A stretch of 64,000 nt of DNA, taken from Hypomyces perniciosus. Lineage: Eukaryota > Ascomycota > Sordariomycetes > Hypocreales > Hypocreaceae. Positions 36,526 through 45,873 of this stretch are shown here, piece after piece. The stretch lies in the NCBI GenBank assembly GCA_008477525.1, contig SPDT01000008.1:186001-250000 (forward strand). The letters are read 5' to 3'. The translations under genes were made by a program, and so were the position numbers. Numbering within the stretch: position 1 is the first letter of the stretch; each line of letters opens with the position of its first letter. The notes beneath the pieces were generated by a model. That model was not told where the DNA came from. It worked only from the letters and a program-made list of their open reading frames with translations, and ran no database searches.

Positions 36526-38966
36526 TCATTCCTTCCCAAGTGCCCATAGCAAGCCGAACGCCCTATGCGCGACACCACCGCCTTTCGAGGTAGACTTCAA
36601 GCTAGAACCAGCAGAGCTGGTCTCCTTCGGCTTTCTGAACACGCACTCTCCCTTGCCCCAAATTGCATTAGCGACAGAAGCCCAGGTCGACTCAGGCTTA
36701 GCAAGCGACTCAGCTGTGTAGAACAAACGGCAGTCTGCAGCCTGGTAGACAAAGTGAGTTGGGATCTGATCATCTTCAGGAGTAAAGGCATTTCTGAAGT
36801 TGACACCTCCCTTTGGGAGCCTGATTGGCAAGTCGGCAAGTGCAACAGGTACGGATTGATTGAACTTGGCAAGCTCGTCGTCTTTGAAGATAGGCTTGCC
36901 AGCTCTGGAGGCGTTGGCGATGAGTTCACGTGCACCGTCGTAGAATTGGGAGATGTCATTTAGGCCAAGTAATTGACTTCCCTTTACACCGCCTATGGAC
37001 TGCATAGGCCCAGGCTGAGGTCGACCACCAATCGTAACAACGCGAACGCCGTAGGGAATCATGGCGTTGGTAAATATTGTGCAAGATGAAGAGCATTGGC
37101 CGTCAGTCAGCTAGGGGTTGCGTGAGTAGGTGATGATCCAAAAGTAAATACGGAGTATATGGGCAAGGATAAAGATAAGCCACTTACAATAATAATATCC
37201 TCAGGAGCAAAGGGCGGCTTGGTACCATTGAGCTTTCCTCCAAGGCCATAAATGTTAATAGGACTGTTAACAGGGTCTGTCCGGGCAAAGTTATTGACAG
37301 CTACAACTGCAGTCGAAGGGACACCGAGGGCATCAAATGGGCCCTCAAATTTACTTAGAGAGGAGAACCCTGTCTTTTGGTCTGGCTGGACGAGAGCAGG
37401 GAGGAAGAAGCCGCTGCTTTCAATACCCGCATCAGTATCATTGTGCTGCGCATTGAAAGTACGAAGAACGAATTGGGTCGCCTCGGTAGAGCGAAATCGG
37501 CTTGCTGAAAATATGGTCCTGTTAGGGAAAAAAATGCTGAGCAATGCAAAGTTGGAGTCGATGACACCACCCCCGTTGCCAGTAAGATCAATGATTATCT
37601 TCTTCATACCCGACGCAGTAGCATTGTTGACGAATTCCTGGGCCTCAAGAGCAAAGTTTGCTGTAGCATTGGGTGGGAGAGTACCGTCGAGCATGGGGCC
37701 TGCTGTCAGGAATGTCGGGACTGCCAGGACGGCAACATCCTCCAAGCCGGCATCAGTAGGAAGATATCCGACCAACAGGTTAAATGGATCTCTGACGACT
37801 GGGTTTGGATAATTCTTTGGTGCCTCGAGGGGTGTTGTGGTTTTGGATTCGGTGGATTCATCAGAACGCCCAGATAGGGCTTGAGGCGCAGCTTGTTGAG
37901 GCGCACAGGCTGCTTGCCAGAGCTCTTCGCCACTGGTGAAGTTGAATGTTCCAAGTGCGGTCGAGGCAACAGCCAGGAGTGGGATGTGATTTTGTGTCCC
38001 ATTAGCGTATGTCAAGTTGAACGAGTGAACTCCTGGGAAAGCAGAAAAGCTAGTCAACGCCCCAGTCTGTTGTTGGCCCTGGCCATCTATAGGGACGTTT
38101 GCGAACATGCTGTTATATCGAGCGTCGGGGTCCTGGAAACCCTGATTTGAAGAGAGTTGTTCTATGTATGCTTCCGCGCCCGCTCCATTAATCAATGTCA
38201 CGGATGATACATTCTTCGCACCATGCGACAAAGCCATGCCGTCCGCTATATTCATCACTGAGTCAGACTTCCAGCTTCAAAATTGTACCATGTTGCAAAA
38301 AGTGGACGGAAAGATACGAACCTAGCGTATAAAGCTTAGGAATGGCTACTCCATCGCTAGAAATGGAAACAAGAGAGGTCGCGATCCCGAAGTTTATAGC
38401 AGAGATGGAACAAGGGGCGATACTGAAGTGGCCATCATTTGCTGCACTGATGAGGTTGAATAAATCCAGATCAAAGTCGTACTGAGATTTGTATAGGCTT
38501 GCAGCAGCTCGGCCGCGAATAACTGCAAGGCCACCTTGGATATCTACTGCTGGAGAAAGATAGCTTGGGGGGGGATCTGAGCTTGATATTAGAGACGGAA
38601 ATAGCCAGGGCAGTGAATAGCAGAACAAATGACTCAAAATGACTTACTTTTCAGAATCTCGATGGTCGACTGCCATTGTACGTACTTGGCATACTCGTCG
38701 ACGAATTTCGTAGCCAGATCAGGTTTAAATGGCATCGTCTCTAAACAAGCAACTCCAAGTTCGCTAGCGAAGGAAAGGGCTAGTTTGCGGTCAACAAGAG
38801 AATGTCCTATAACAAGCTAAAAACATTTCGCTCGATTGGAAAACTCACTGCCATTTGCAGCAAGCTCCGCTATCTTTGCGCAGGGCTCAGTAGCTGCGTG
38901 TGCCCCTAGTACCACAGCCGCTAAGGCTAGGACAGTAGAGGATATAGAGGGAATTCGAGAAGACAT
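36526..38966 (-). CDS. Secreted peptidase S41 family protein (CPAF-like serine protease)
   Basis: Five exons on the minus strand: 38966-38849, 38806-38648, 38576-38322, 38257-37188 and 37110-36526. They splice to a 728-residue protein. Introns are 42, 71, 64 and 77 nt with GT...AG ends, and branch-site-like CTAAT and CTGAC are visible in the second and third. Residues 1-24 form a signal peptide (hydrophobic TVLALAAVVLGAHA). Many N-glycosylation sites fit secretion. Family landmarks are YVQWQSTIEILKNPP (about 81-96), the conserved NDGHFS with presumed catalytic His142, a PDZ-like region around INGAGAEAYIEQ, DLTGNGGG (401-408), and TDGQCSSSCTIF (536-547) carrying the presumed nucleophile Ser. 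S41 enzymes are serine endopeptidases; the fungal members are mostly uncharacterised. The frame is intact and shows no RIP damage despite lying between transposons. The C-terminus ends in a Ser/Gly-rich stretch 20 bp from a Tc1 element, so the native 3' end may be altered. The least certain junction is the third intron, whose donor is GTTCGT. Confidence 0.88.
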
Positions 38967-39372
38967 TGCAAGACATGAAAGAAAAGAGGAAGCACAAAGA
39001 CTCGGTGACTGAGGAAATGAGGATAGAAATGGATGAGATGGGTGAGATGGATGAGATGGATGAGATGGTTTGCTGAAGGTATTCGAGGACGATGATGGTT
39101 TTAAGTAGAACCGTTCCTAATGCTTAGCTTCACAATTTCCCGAAAAATATAGCCAATTCAGGTTTAGGTAGCTTGTCATGCGACATGCTGCATCTACTCC
39201 GTACGGCCCGAAGGTATTAATGGATCCTTCCTTGACCAATCCTTCCTTGGTGTACATAGTGTGTATCGTATCCTTCCTTGGTGGATTCAAAGCCCCTGCT
39301 CGCAGAGTGGCAGTGAGCTGCCCACGTTGCCGAACTACGCCTAACTTATCAACATCCAACCTCTGTTAGGCA
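38967..39372. promoter_or_regulatory. Upstream region of the S41 peptidase gene
   Basis: Balanced-composition intergenic DNA between the peptidase start codon and the MULE-like element. It holds a 9-bp tandem repeat (39029-39068) that is pyrimidine-rich on the coding strand, a common fungal promoter/leader feature. Three copies of TCCTTCCTTG lie at 39225-39234, 39240-39249 and 39271-39280. Open frames here on both strands lack protein-like content. No clear TATA box was assigned. Confidence 0.5.
39029..39068. repeat. 9-bp tandem repeat (ATGGATGAG)n
   Basis: Four adjacent units of ATGGATGAG (one variant ATGGGTGAG) plus a partial, about 60 bp upstream of the peptidase start codon. Confidence 0.85.
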
Positions 39373-39381
39373 CTCACCGTC

Positions 39382-39519
39382 GAGCCCCCAACGAGAGGCA
39401 TACAAACTACGAGTACGGAGTACAACCGCAGGCATACAATTAAACCAAATTAGGCATAGGTCACCCACCACCTATTTTTAGCTGTAAAGATACTTCCATA
39501 TCATTTCTCTCAGGTCTAT
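39382..39519 (+). repeat. Left terminal inverted repeat of the MULE-like element
   Basis: Matches the reverse complement of 40041-40165 with a few substitutions and one 13-bp insertion after ACAAACTAC. Confidence 0.88.
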
Positions 39520-39616
39520 CTCAACTTAATCAATTACCCGGCGTTATACCGGTAACTATAGTAACTATACTAAATAAACAAACATTAAATTACGCGTCAC
39601 GCGTCATGCCTGCCGC

Positions 39617-39870
39617 GGCGGCTGCCACTCTTGAAAATGAAATTGACGTTGAGACGGCTGTGGCCTAGGCGGCTGTGAGGTATTAAAGGGAATTGGCTTA
39701 TAGTAAACACATTCATTGATGCTTCTTCAGTCATTGAAAAATTGCTGTTGTGTAGGTAGTGTCCAATGACTTCCTGGGACTTGCGCTGATGGCGGCGGCG
39801 GCAGTGGCAGAGGCGCTGTTATAGGTTGTTGTAATAGTGATTGTGCCGACGACTGAAGTAAGTTCTTGAT
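39617..39870 (-). pseudogene. Possible transposase tail inside the MULE-like element
   Basis: The minus-strand frame reads SSAQSLLQQPITAPLPLPPP and continues Gln/Pro-rich to a TGA. Beyond it the same frame stays open, ending QFHFQEWQPPRQA. The composition suggests a coding remnant, but no domain is recognisable, so function and even coding status are uncertain. Confidence 0.3.
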
Positions 39871-40040
39871 CTGCTGTAATGCGTTCGTTGTTTGGTGCTG
39901 TTATGGAGTGGTGTTGTGTGCAGGTCGCGTTACGCGTGCTGAGGCCTTTGCTGTGCGCACGTGATATATCACGTATAAATACGCATTGTAAGTAATCTAG
40001 ATACTAGTACTCCGTAAGTATACTAACAATTAAAAGTAAA

Positions 40041-40165
40041 ATAGACCTAAGAGAAATGATATAAAAGTATCTTTACAGCTGAAAATAGGTGGTGGGTGAC
40101 CTATGCCTAATATGGTTTAGTTGTATGCCTGCGGTTGTAGTTTGTATGCCTCTCGTTGGGGGCTC
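40041..40165 (-). repeat. Right terminal inverted repeat of the MULE-like element
   Basis: 125 bp, reverse-complement partner of 39382-39519, immediately followed by the second CTCACCGTC. Confidence 0.88.
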
Positions 40166-40174
40166 CTCACCGTC

Positions 40175-40439
40175 TACTTCGTGCTCGTAATCCTTGATTA
40201 ACAATGCCATTCTCTGCATTAGGGTCCCGCAATAGGATTCAATACCCACGCTAGCACTCCTAGTTAAGGCTGATCGACCAGCCCTCGACTGCTTTCTAAA
40301 TTTATATTTATACTCCGTTTTTCTTGGTTTATTTAGGTGGTTTTATTTAGCTTATTATGCTGCATAGCCCACATTCTACGCCTCTATGCAATTCTGATTC
40401 TTTGCATTATCTCTGTTCTTTTCATCTTTCCGCTGGAAC
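40175..40439 (+). promoter_or_regulatory. Promoter/leader region of the SUR7-family gene
   Basis: 265 bp between the MULE-like element and the start codon. It is pyrimidine-rich near the ATG (CTCTGTTCTTTTCATCTTTC), and the start context is AACATGG. The transposon ends only 265 bp upstream of the gene, so it may contribute to or disturb its promoter. Open frames on both strands here show no protein features. Confidence 0.45.
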
Positions 40440-41523
40440 ATGGCGAAATTTACTCCCGCCGGGTGCATCGGGCTTTCATACCTACTGACCATTGGGTCAC
40501 TGGTTGCAATTATATTTGTGGGCATTGGTTCGACCATTAAAGACTCTTCCACTGCACGCGAGATATTTTTCATAAGAGTACGTTGCACGCTGACTCAGCT
40601 TGTGTTACTCATCTCCGAAACACACAATATTCTAACTACCCTCCAGGCTGATCTCTCCAACGTCAGCTCCACTGAATCAACTTCCTTTAGTGACCAACTT
40701 CTAAACTTCACCTCGAATGTCATCGATGGCAATGTTGCTTCTAAAGAACTCGCTGCAGCCCTTGAAAAGGCTGAGGAGTTATCTGAACTACGGGATTTCT
40801 ATGACATTGGTCTCCTAAGTTACTGTGCGGGAGATACAAAGGACAGTGTTTTCAGTGTCGATTTCTGCAGTTCCCCAAGGGCGGGTTTCTGGTTCAACCC
40901 GGTCGAAATCTGGCATTTGAACGGCACTGGCATGACTGATTTGCTTCCACCGCGCCTCCAGAACCAGCTGCAGACTTATCAAAGGCTATCTTACTGGATG
41001 TTCATTGCGTATGCTCTTGGGTTCGCTGCTACTTGCATCGAGCTCCTTATCGGGCTCACGGCTACCTTCAGTCGGCTGGGAAGTATTGTGACGACTGTCG
41101 TGTCGGTCGTACGTCTCTGATGATTATCCCAAAAAAAGAAGGTTCAGATGAGATTTGCTAATGCAATTCCAACAGGTATCGAGTATCTTCCTCCTCGCCG
41201 CCGCTATAACGTCCACATCCCTTTTTGTAATTCTAGTCGGCGTCATTAACACCTCCCTTGGACCATATGGCATCCGTGCTTACCTAGGTTGGCGTATTCT
41301 CGTCGCATCCTGGTTTTCTGTCGTTCTGTCCAATGCTAGCATGGCCCTATGGCTATTCAGTTCCAGCTGCTGGCCAGGTCGTACCGAACATCGCCATGCT
41401 GCCAATAAGGGCAATTACGAACAAGTCAGTCCTACTGGTGTCGGTGCATATCGAGACCCAAAAGTATCAAATCGTTCTAGTGGGCCTAGCATAACTGCGT
41501 ACGAACCGTACCGTCATGAATAG
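40440..41523 (+). CDS. SUR7/PalI-family four-span plasma membrane protein
   Basis: Three exons, 40440-40577, 40647-41108 and 41176-41523, give a 315-residue protein. Intron 1 (69 nt) has GTACGT, CTAAC and CAG. It contains no stop and is a multiple of three, so it is easily missed; removing it joins EIFFIR to ADLSNVSS, matching the family's hydrophobic-R-x-D-x-SN segment after the first membrane span. Intron 2 (67 nt) has GTACGT, CTAAT and CAG. Membrane spans lie at about 8-30, 162-184, 193-222 and 237-262. The large loop between spans 1 and 2 holds FYDIGLLSYC (97-106) and a second Cys120 in FCSSP, the family's signature. The C-terminal 50 residues are hydrophilic. SUR7 proteins organise eisosome/MCC membrane domains and influence the cell wall; PalI relatives act in ambient pH sensing. 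Which applies here cannot be told. No RIP damage is seen. Confidence 0.88.
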
Positions 41524-42950
41524 GTGCATACACCTTACTAACGTGTATGTTTCCCGCTCTATCGATCGTCCCTGGATGAGAATTGTATGGTTGAAGGCGT
41601 ATTAGGGTTGGGATATGAGAGGGTCATTATTTTGTATCATTCTATATTGTCTATTTCTTACCTAGGTAACTTGGGTTTCATACTCCATGAGCAAAAATGC
41701 TCATTCATGCTCCCTTTGCTTCATTCACGACGTAGCAGATGAGCCCCTGGAAGTCCAAAGGCTTCTTGAACTTGGGCGCAAATTGCCTAGCCCTCCACCG
41801 TATCTTCCGCGAATGTCTTTATTGATTTCCTCCTCGCTTTATTACTGCATTGTTCTGCACTGTTTCTGGAAGAATATACGGCCGGATCCCAGCAAATCGT
41901 ACAACTAGCGCTGCACTTCGTAGAAATTGTGTACCTCGGATCAGTGGGCTAACGGAGAACTACATCAAGTAATCTCTTTACATTGCTATCACGAACATAC
42001 AGAGCCACTGTACCCGTGGACTGTAAATACCACCCCGGCAGGCGTCATAACTGAGAGATGTTCAGTCATTTTCATTCAGCGCAATTATTAAAATCGGAAT
42101 ATTATTCCTCTTTCACCACATACTCCTCGACAACCTGGCACGCAAACCGGCCCCTGCTTTCCGTATTCGTTGCCAGCTTGACACCGAGGGTGTCGCCGCC
42201 ACAGACCAGCCTAAGCCACCGCAATTCATTCACCACCCTGGTATTGGGCTGAGATTGGTCATGGACAAAGCCTGGGTATTTGTCACTCCCTCAACCGTTT
42301 TCCCTTAGTAAATTCGCAGGGGCTAAATGGTGCCACTCACTCACTAATAATAAGCCCTAGGGCCAATAGGTAGGGTAACAGTAAAAGGCAAAGATCAGAG
42401 TCTATTTGACCATAGAAAACCAACATACTAACACACAATTGACCCTTAACAGCGCCATAGCCAGAGAAGAAGGTTGATTATATAATACTCTATCTGAGGG
42501 CGTCCCTGGTTCTTTTACGTAGGAGGCGCAACTACTATTGTTTTAGGGCCCAATATAAATATGGCTTATACGCCAGATCAGTAAAATGACTAAAGACTGG
42601 AGTCCTAATAAAATGTTTAGTAATATACTACTGTACAGTAAACGGGCTTTAACGGCTAATGGTTATAAGATAGAAGCTTATAAATAAACTTGCAAACAGC
42701 TTAGGGCTTAATTTGATAATTTAATAATAATATTAGTATTGTTTATGGTTGTAGTAGTGCTCCGTAGGTTAGTAGAGTATAGACGGGCGATTCAATTGTT
42801 CCCTTAGACATAATTATGACTGTGAGGCCCCGTAGTCTATTCTCTGGAGCTCCACTTACAATTAATCTCTTTTAGCACCTACGAATTTTCTACACTGCCC
42901 AATGATCAGAGAGTCTGTGAAATGTCACGCCTTGGATGGAATATATCACC
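41524..42950. other. Intergenic DNA downstream of the SUR7-family gene
   Basis: Balanced to moderately A+T-rich sequence, apparently single-copy in the window. It includes the SUR7-gene 3' flank and a short coding-like stretch (42052-42306). The last 600 bp show no motif I recognise. It ends abruptly at the TGTGGCGG start of an LTR at 42951. Confidence 0.5.
42052..42306 (+). pseudogene. Short gene-like relic, unidentified
   Basis: An uninterrupted plus-strand frame after a TAA encodes about 84 residues ending WVFVTPSTVFP, with a stop at about 42304-42306. It contains LLDNLARKPAPAFRIRCQLD and looks like real protein, but has no early ATG, so it would need an upstream exon or is a fragment. 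The opposite strand is also open here (a frame ending QVVEEYVVKEE), so strand is not certain. No family was recognised. Confidence 0.3.
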
Positions 42951-43457
42951 TGTGGCGGAGCGCGGCACAGCTATGTGGAGCATAGAGAGAGAATGAATGA
43001 AGCTTGATTCTATGAAAGAGAATATGCCGTAGTGGCCTTGCTATATATATATATAGCCAATATAAAGAAGAAGCTGTATACAAGCGCTTTATAAGCGTCT
43101 GCATAGTCTGACATATCGCTTACGCGATATATATATCAGCTTATATCTGCTTATAAAGCAGATAAAAGCTCCTTAATGCCGGCCTTAGCGCTGATAGGCG
43201 GTAGGGCCCTGGCCTACTTAACCCAATATACCCCCGAGTTAATAAAGCTATTCCTAGTGCCTTATTAACTGCTATTCTAGTCTATTTATAGTGTTATAAC
43301 TAACTATCCACGCTCTTAAAGCCTCTTTTATTTAATTAAAAGCTCTTTATTGTAAAGATATATTAATATTCTATTATAAAGGTAAAAGGAATATAAGTGC
43401 TATAGCTATTATTAATTTATAATAATAAGAAATTAGATAATAAAGCTTTTTAAATAG
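42951..43457 (+). mobile_element. Element C1: 278-bp LTR plus adjoining leader, truncated
   Basis: LTR 42951-43228 (TGTGGCGGAG...AACCCAATA) is followed by 229 bp homologous to the sequence that follows the LTR at 57908. The match continues briefly beyond Gypsy A2 at 56074 (GTAAAT). C1 therefore existed before A2 inserted into it. Orientation is tentatively plus, because at the second copy a plus-strand gag-like frame follows. Confidence 0.75.
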
Positions 43458-43619
43458 TATCACGGTATATAGAATAGCGGGTTAAGGTGATATCTTTATT
43501 GTGCCTTAAATAAGGCAAGAAGCTATAAGAATCTAGTTTAAAGGTGTAGGACCAGGTTATTACGTAAGGATGTATATAATACTGATAAGTTATTAAAGGG
43601 CAGGTTTAATACTATAATA
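43458..43619 (-). repeat. 3' LTR of Gypsy A2
   Basis: 162 bp, reverse complement of the A1 LTR with RIP-type changes. It begins TATCACGG. Confidence 0.9.
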
Positions 43620-45075
43620 ATACCCCCCCCCTTTTAAACTCTATTTGCCTTTAAATAGCAATTTTGAGGCTATATATATTCTAATCCTTTTATTATATTA
43701 ATTCTATTATAAACAGCTGCTATATTATAGGTCCGGCTAGTTAGTTATCTTCCTTTTTTTAACTTAAGCAGGAAGGCTAGGCTTATTAGGGTTTTTTATA
43801 TAGTATTCCAATAAAGCAGTATTTTATCCTTTAGGTTTTTCGCGGGTTATTAGTTTAATGTATAGTATTTCTACGCTAAATAATAGTATAGGCTATCTTT
43901 ATTATAGCAGTTAAAGATTTTATTAAATTCCTACTTTTCTATTATTTTATTTATTTTATTATCTCATTTAAGGATTTATCTTTATATATTTTTATTTTTT
44001 TATTTATTAATAGTATTTTATTTTAATAGATATATTTATTAGCCTGTTTTATTAACTATTAATAGTTTAAAAAGAGAGTTATAAAATAAAGCGAAAATAT
44101 AAATATAGTTAAAGAGTTTAAGTTAATAAGTTTAAAGGTATATATTAAAGATTTTATATAGGCTTACCTATTTATTATTATTATTTTTTATTAAGCGGTT
44201 TATTTTAAAGTATTAAGTCGTTAACTATACTTTTGTGTTAATTATAAATTAATATAAATCTTTTTTTAATATATTAACTGCAGTTTTATATTAAATAATT
44301 AATTATATTATAAAGGCTTTTAATTAATTTAAAATTAATTAAAAATATTTAATTGTAGTATTTACTTTATAAAAACTCTTATCTTAAGTAATAAATAAGT
44401 TTAATAGGCAGGGGTTTAAAGGCTTAATTTTTAAATGCAGGTAAAAACTGTAATATATAAAAAATAGTAAAGTTTTTATTATTTTAAATATTTAATTATT
44501 TTCAATAAACTCTATAAATAGTAGTTGATTTATTTAATTATTTTAATAAAAATTTATAAACTATTTAAAATATTACTTTGCTTTTATATCTAATTATTTA
44601 ATTTAGCTACTAATTTTTTAATAATAAGTTAAAGATTATATAAAGTATAGACATATAAAAAAAAATATTAATCAATCTTTTAGTATTAAATATGTAAATA
44701 GTAATAAAATAATATCTTTTATTAAATAATATATTATTATAAAAATGTTTTTATAAATTAAGTTTTACTAATTATAGTTAAGCAATAATATAATATAGTT
44801 TACTGAAATATTACTTTAAGCCTAAAATAGTACTAGTAATAGTTTTAAAATTTTTCAAACAGTAAATTTATTTAGTTTAATTTAAAAGTATAAGTTATAA
44901 CTTTTAATAAAAGTATTAATATTAATTAATATTTACAGCTATTAATATATATAGTTAAAGAGGTTTAGTGTTTTTATTTATTTTAAGTATTTTTATAGCT
45001 TAGAAAAGTATATTTAATATATAATTTATATTTTTACTTTATTTATTAATAGGAAGAAAAGTTATTTTTAGTAAT

Positions 45076-45353
45076 TATTGGGTTGAGTAGGTCGGGGCCC
45101 TACCGCTTATTAGCGCTAAGGCCGGCGCTAGGGAGCTTTTATCTGCTTTGTTAATAGATACAAGCTAACACACATATTGTATAAGCGATATGTCAGACTA
45201 TACAGGCGCTTATAAAGCGCCTGCACACAGCTTTTTCTTTATATTAGCTATATGTATATATAGCGAGGCTACTATAGTATATTCTCTTTTATAGAATCAA
45301 GCTTTATTTCCTATCTTTCTATACTCTATATAGCTATGCCGCGCTCCGTTACA
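45076..45353 (-). mobile_element. Solo LTR of the 278-bp family, inside A2
   Basis: 278 bp, reverse complement of 42951-43228. Flanked by a perfect GTAAT duplication (45071-45075, 45354-45358). No internal sequence adjoins it, so it is the product of LTR-LTR recombination after insertion. Confidence 0.9.
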
Positions 45354-45603
45354 GTAATATATTTAATTATTATAGATTAAAACTTTTATATTACTGCCTT
45401 TAAATTACTTTAAATACTTTAAGGCTATTATTAAATTATTAAGTTTTAAAGTGTTTATATTATAATATTTACTATATTTAATATTTTATAGGCTTTATTA
45501 ATTATTTTATTAATTAATATCTTTAAGTTTAAAATTAAAGTATTAGTTATTATAGTAAATAGGTTTTTATTATTTATATTTTTTATAATATTAGTATAAA
45601 TAT

Positions 45604-45873
45604 TGTTACGGGTTAGACCCAATTAGGAAGGACCTTGGCTATATTAAGCCCGGCACTATAATTCCCTATATTTCCCGGACCAGCTAATGCAGATATATAC
45701 ATATCAGGCACTATATATAAGCCCTAAGCCTACATATATATATACTACTGCACTATAGATTAATATATATATAGCTAGATAATCCTTTTTCCTATTCTTT
45801 TACTCTTTAGCTTTAAATAGACAATTCTATAGCGCCCTATTATTAATTACTATAAAAGGCTATACTTATTATA
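45604..45873 (+). repeat. 5' LTR of Gypsy B2
   Basis: 270 bp, starts TGTTACGGGTTAGACCC. It matches the B1 LTRs and 50730-50999. Confidence 0.9.

Larger units (their letters stand above)
39382..40165. mobile_element. Non-autonomous MULE-like DNA transposon with 9-bp target duplication
   Basis: 784 bp bounded by long terminal inverted repeats: left 39382-39519 (138 bp) and right 40041-40165 (125 bp). Both start GAGCCCCCAACGAGAGGC from the outside. The left arm carries a 13-bp insertion containing TACGGAGTA. A perfect 9-bp duplication CTCACCGTC flanks the element (39373-39381, 40166-40174). TIRs over 100 bp with 9-bp duplications are characteristic of Mutator-like elements, including fungal Hop-type ones. 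The interior is too short for a transposase. A minus-strand Gln/Pro-rich frame at about 39.62-39.87 kb, with one stop, may be a leftover transposase tail. The element is not visibly RIP-mutated. Confidence 0.85.

Noticed and set aside
36565..36963. Plus-strand open frames over the S41 peptidase gene (also 36431-36721, 37252-37812, 37881-38150)
   Set aside because: They are antisense to exons with strong family motifs and intact splicing on the minus strand, and have no protein-like features of their own.
37355..37591. Other minus-strand frames overlapping the peptidase exons (also 36597-36959, 37706-38002)
   Set aside because: Out-of-frame shadows of the peptidase coding sequence.
39117..39369. 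Short open frames on both strands between the peptidase gene and the MULE-like element
   Set aside because: No recognisable motif; overlapping open frames on both strands of balanced DNA are expected by chance.
40337..40588. Small open frames on both strands at the SUR7 gene start
   Set aside because: They overlap the leader and first exon of the clearly supported SUR7-family gene in other frames.
41687..41908. 73-codon plus-strand open frame after the SUR7-family gene
   Set aside because: No membrane, signal or domain pattern and no supporting splice structure. It is kept only within the unassigned intergenic region.
42755..42835. tRNA-like stretch beginning GCTCCGTAGGTTAGTAGAG
   Set aside because: No convincing B box, acceptor pairing or anticodon arm could be drawn.
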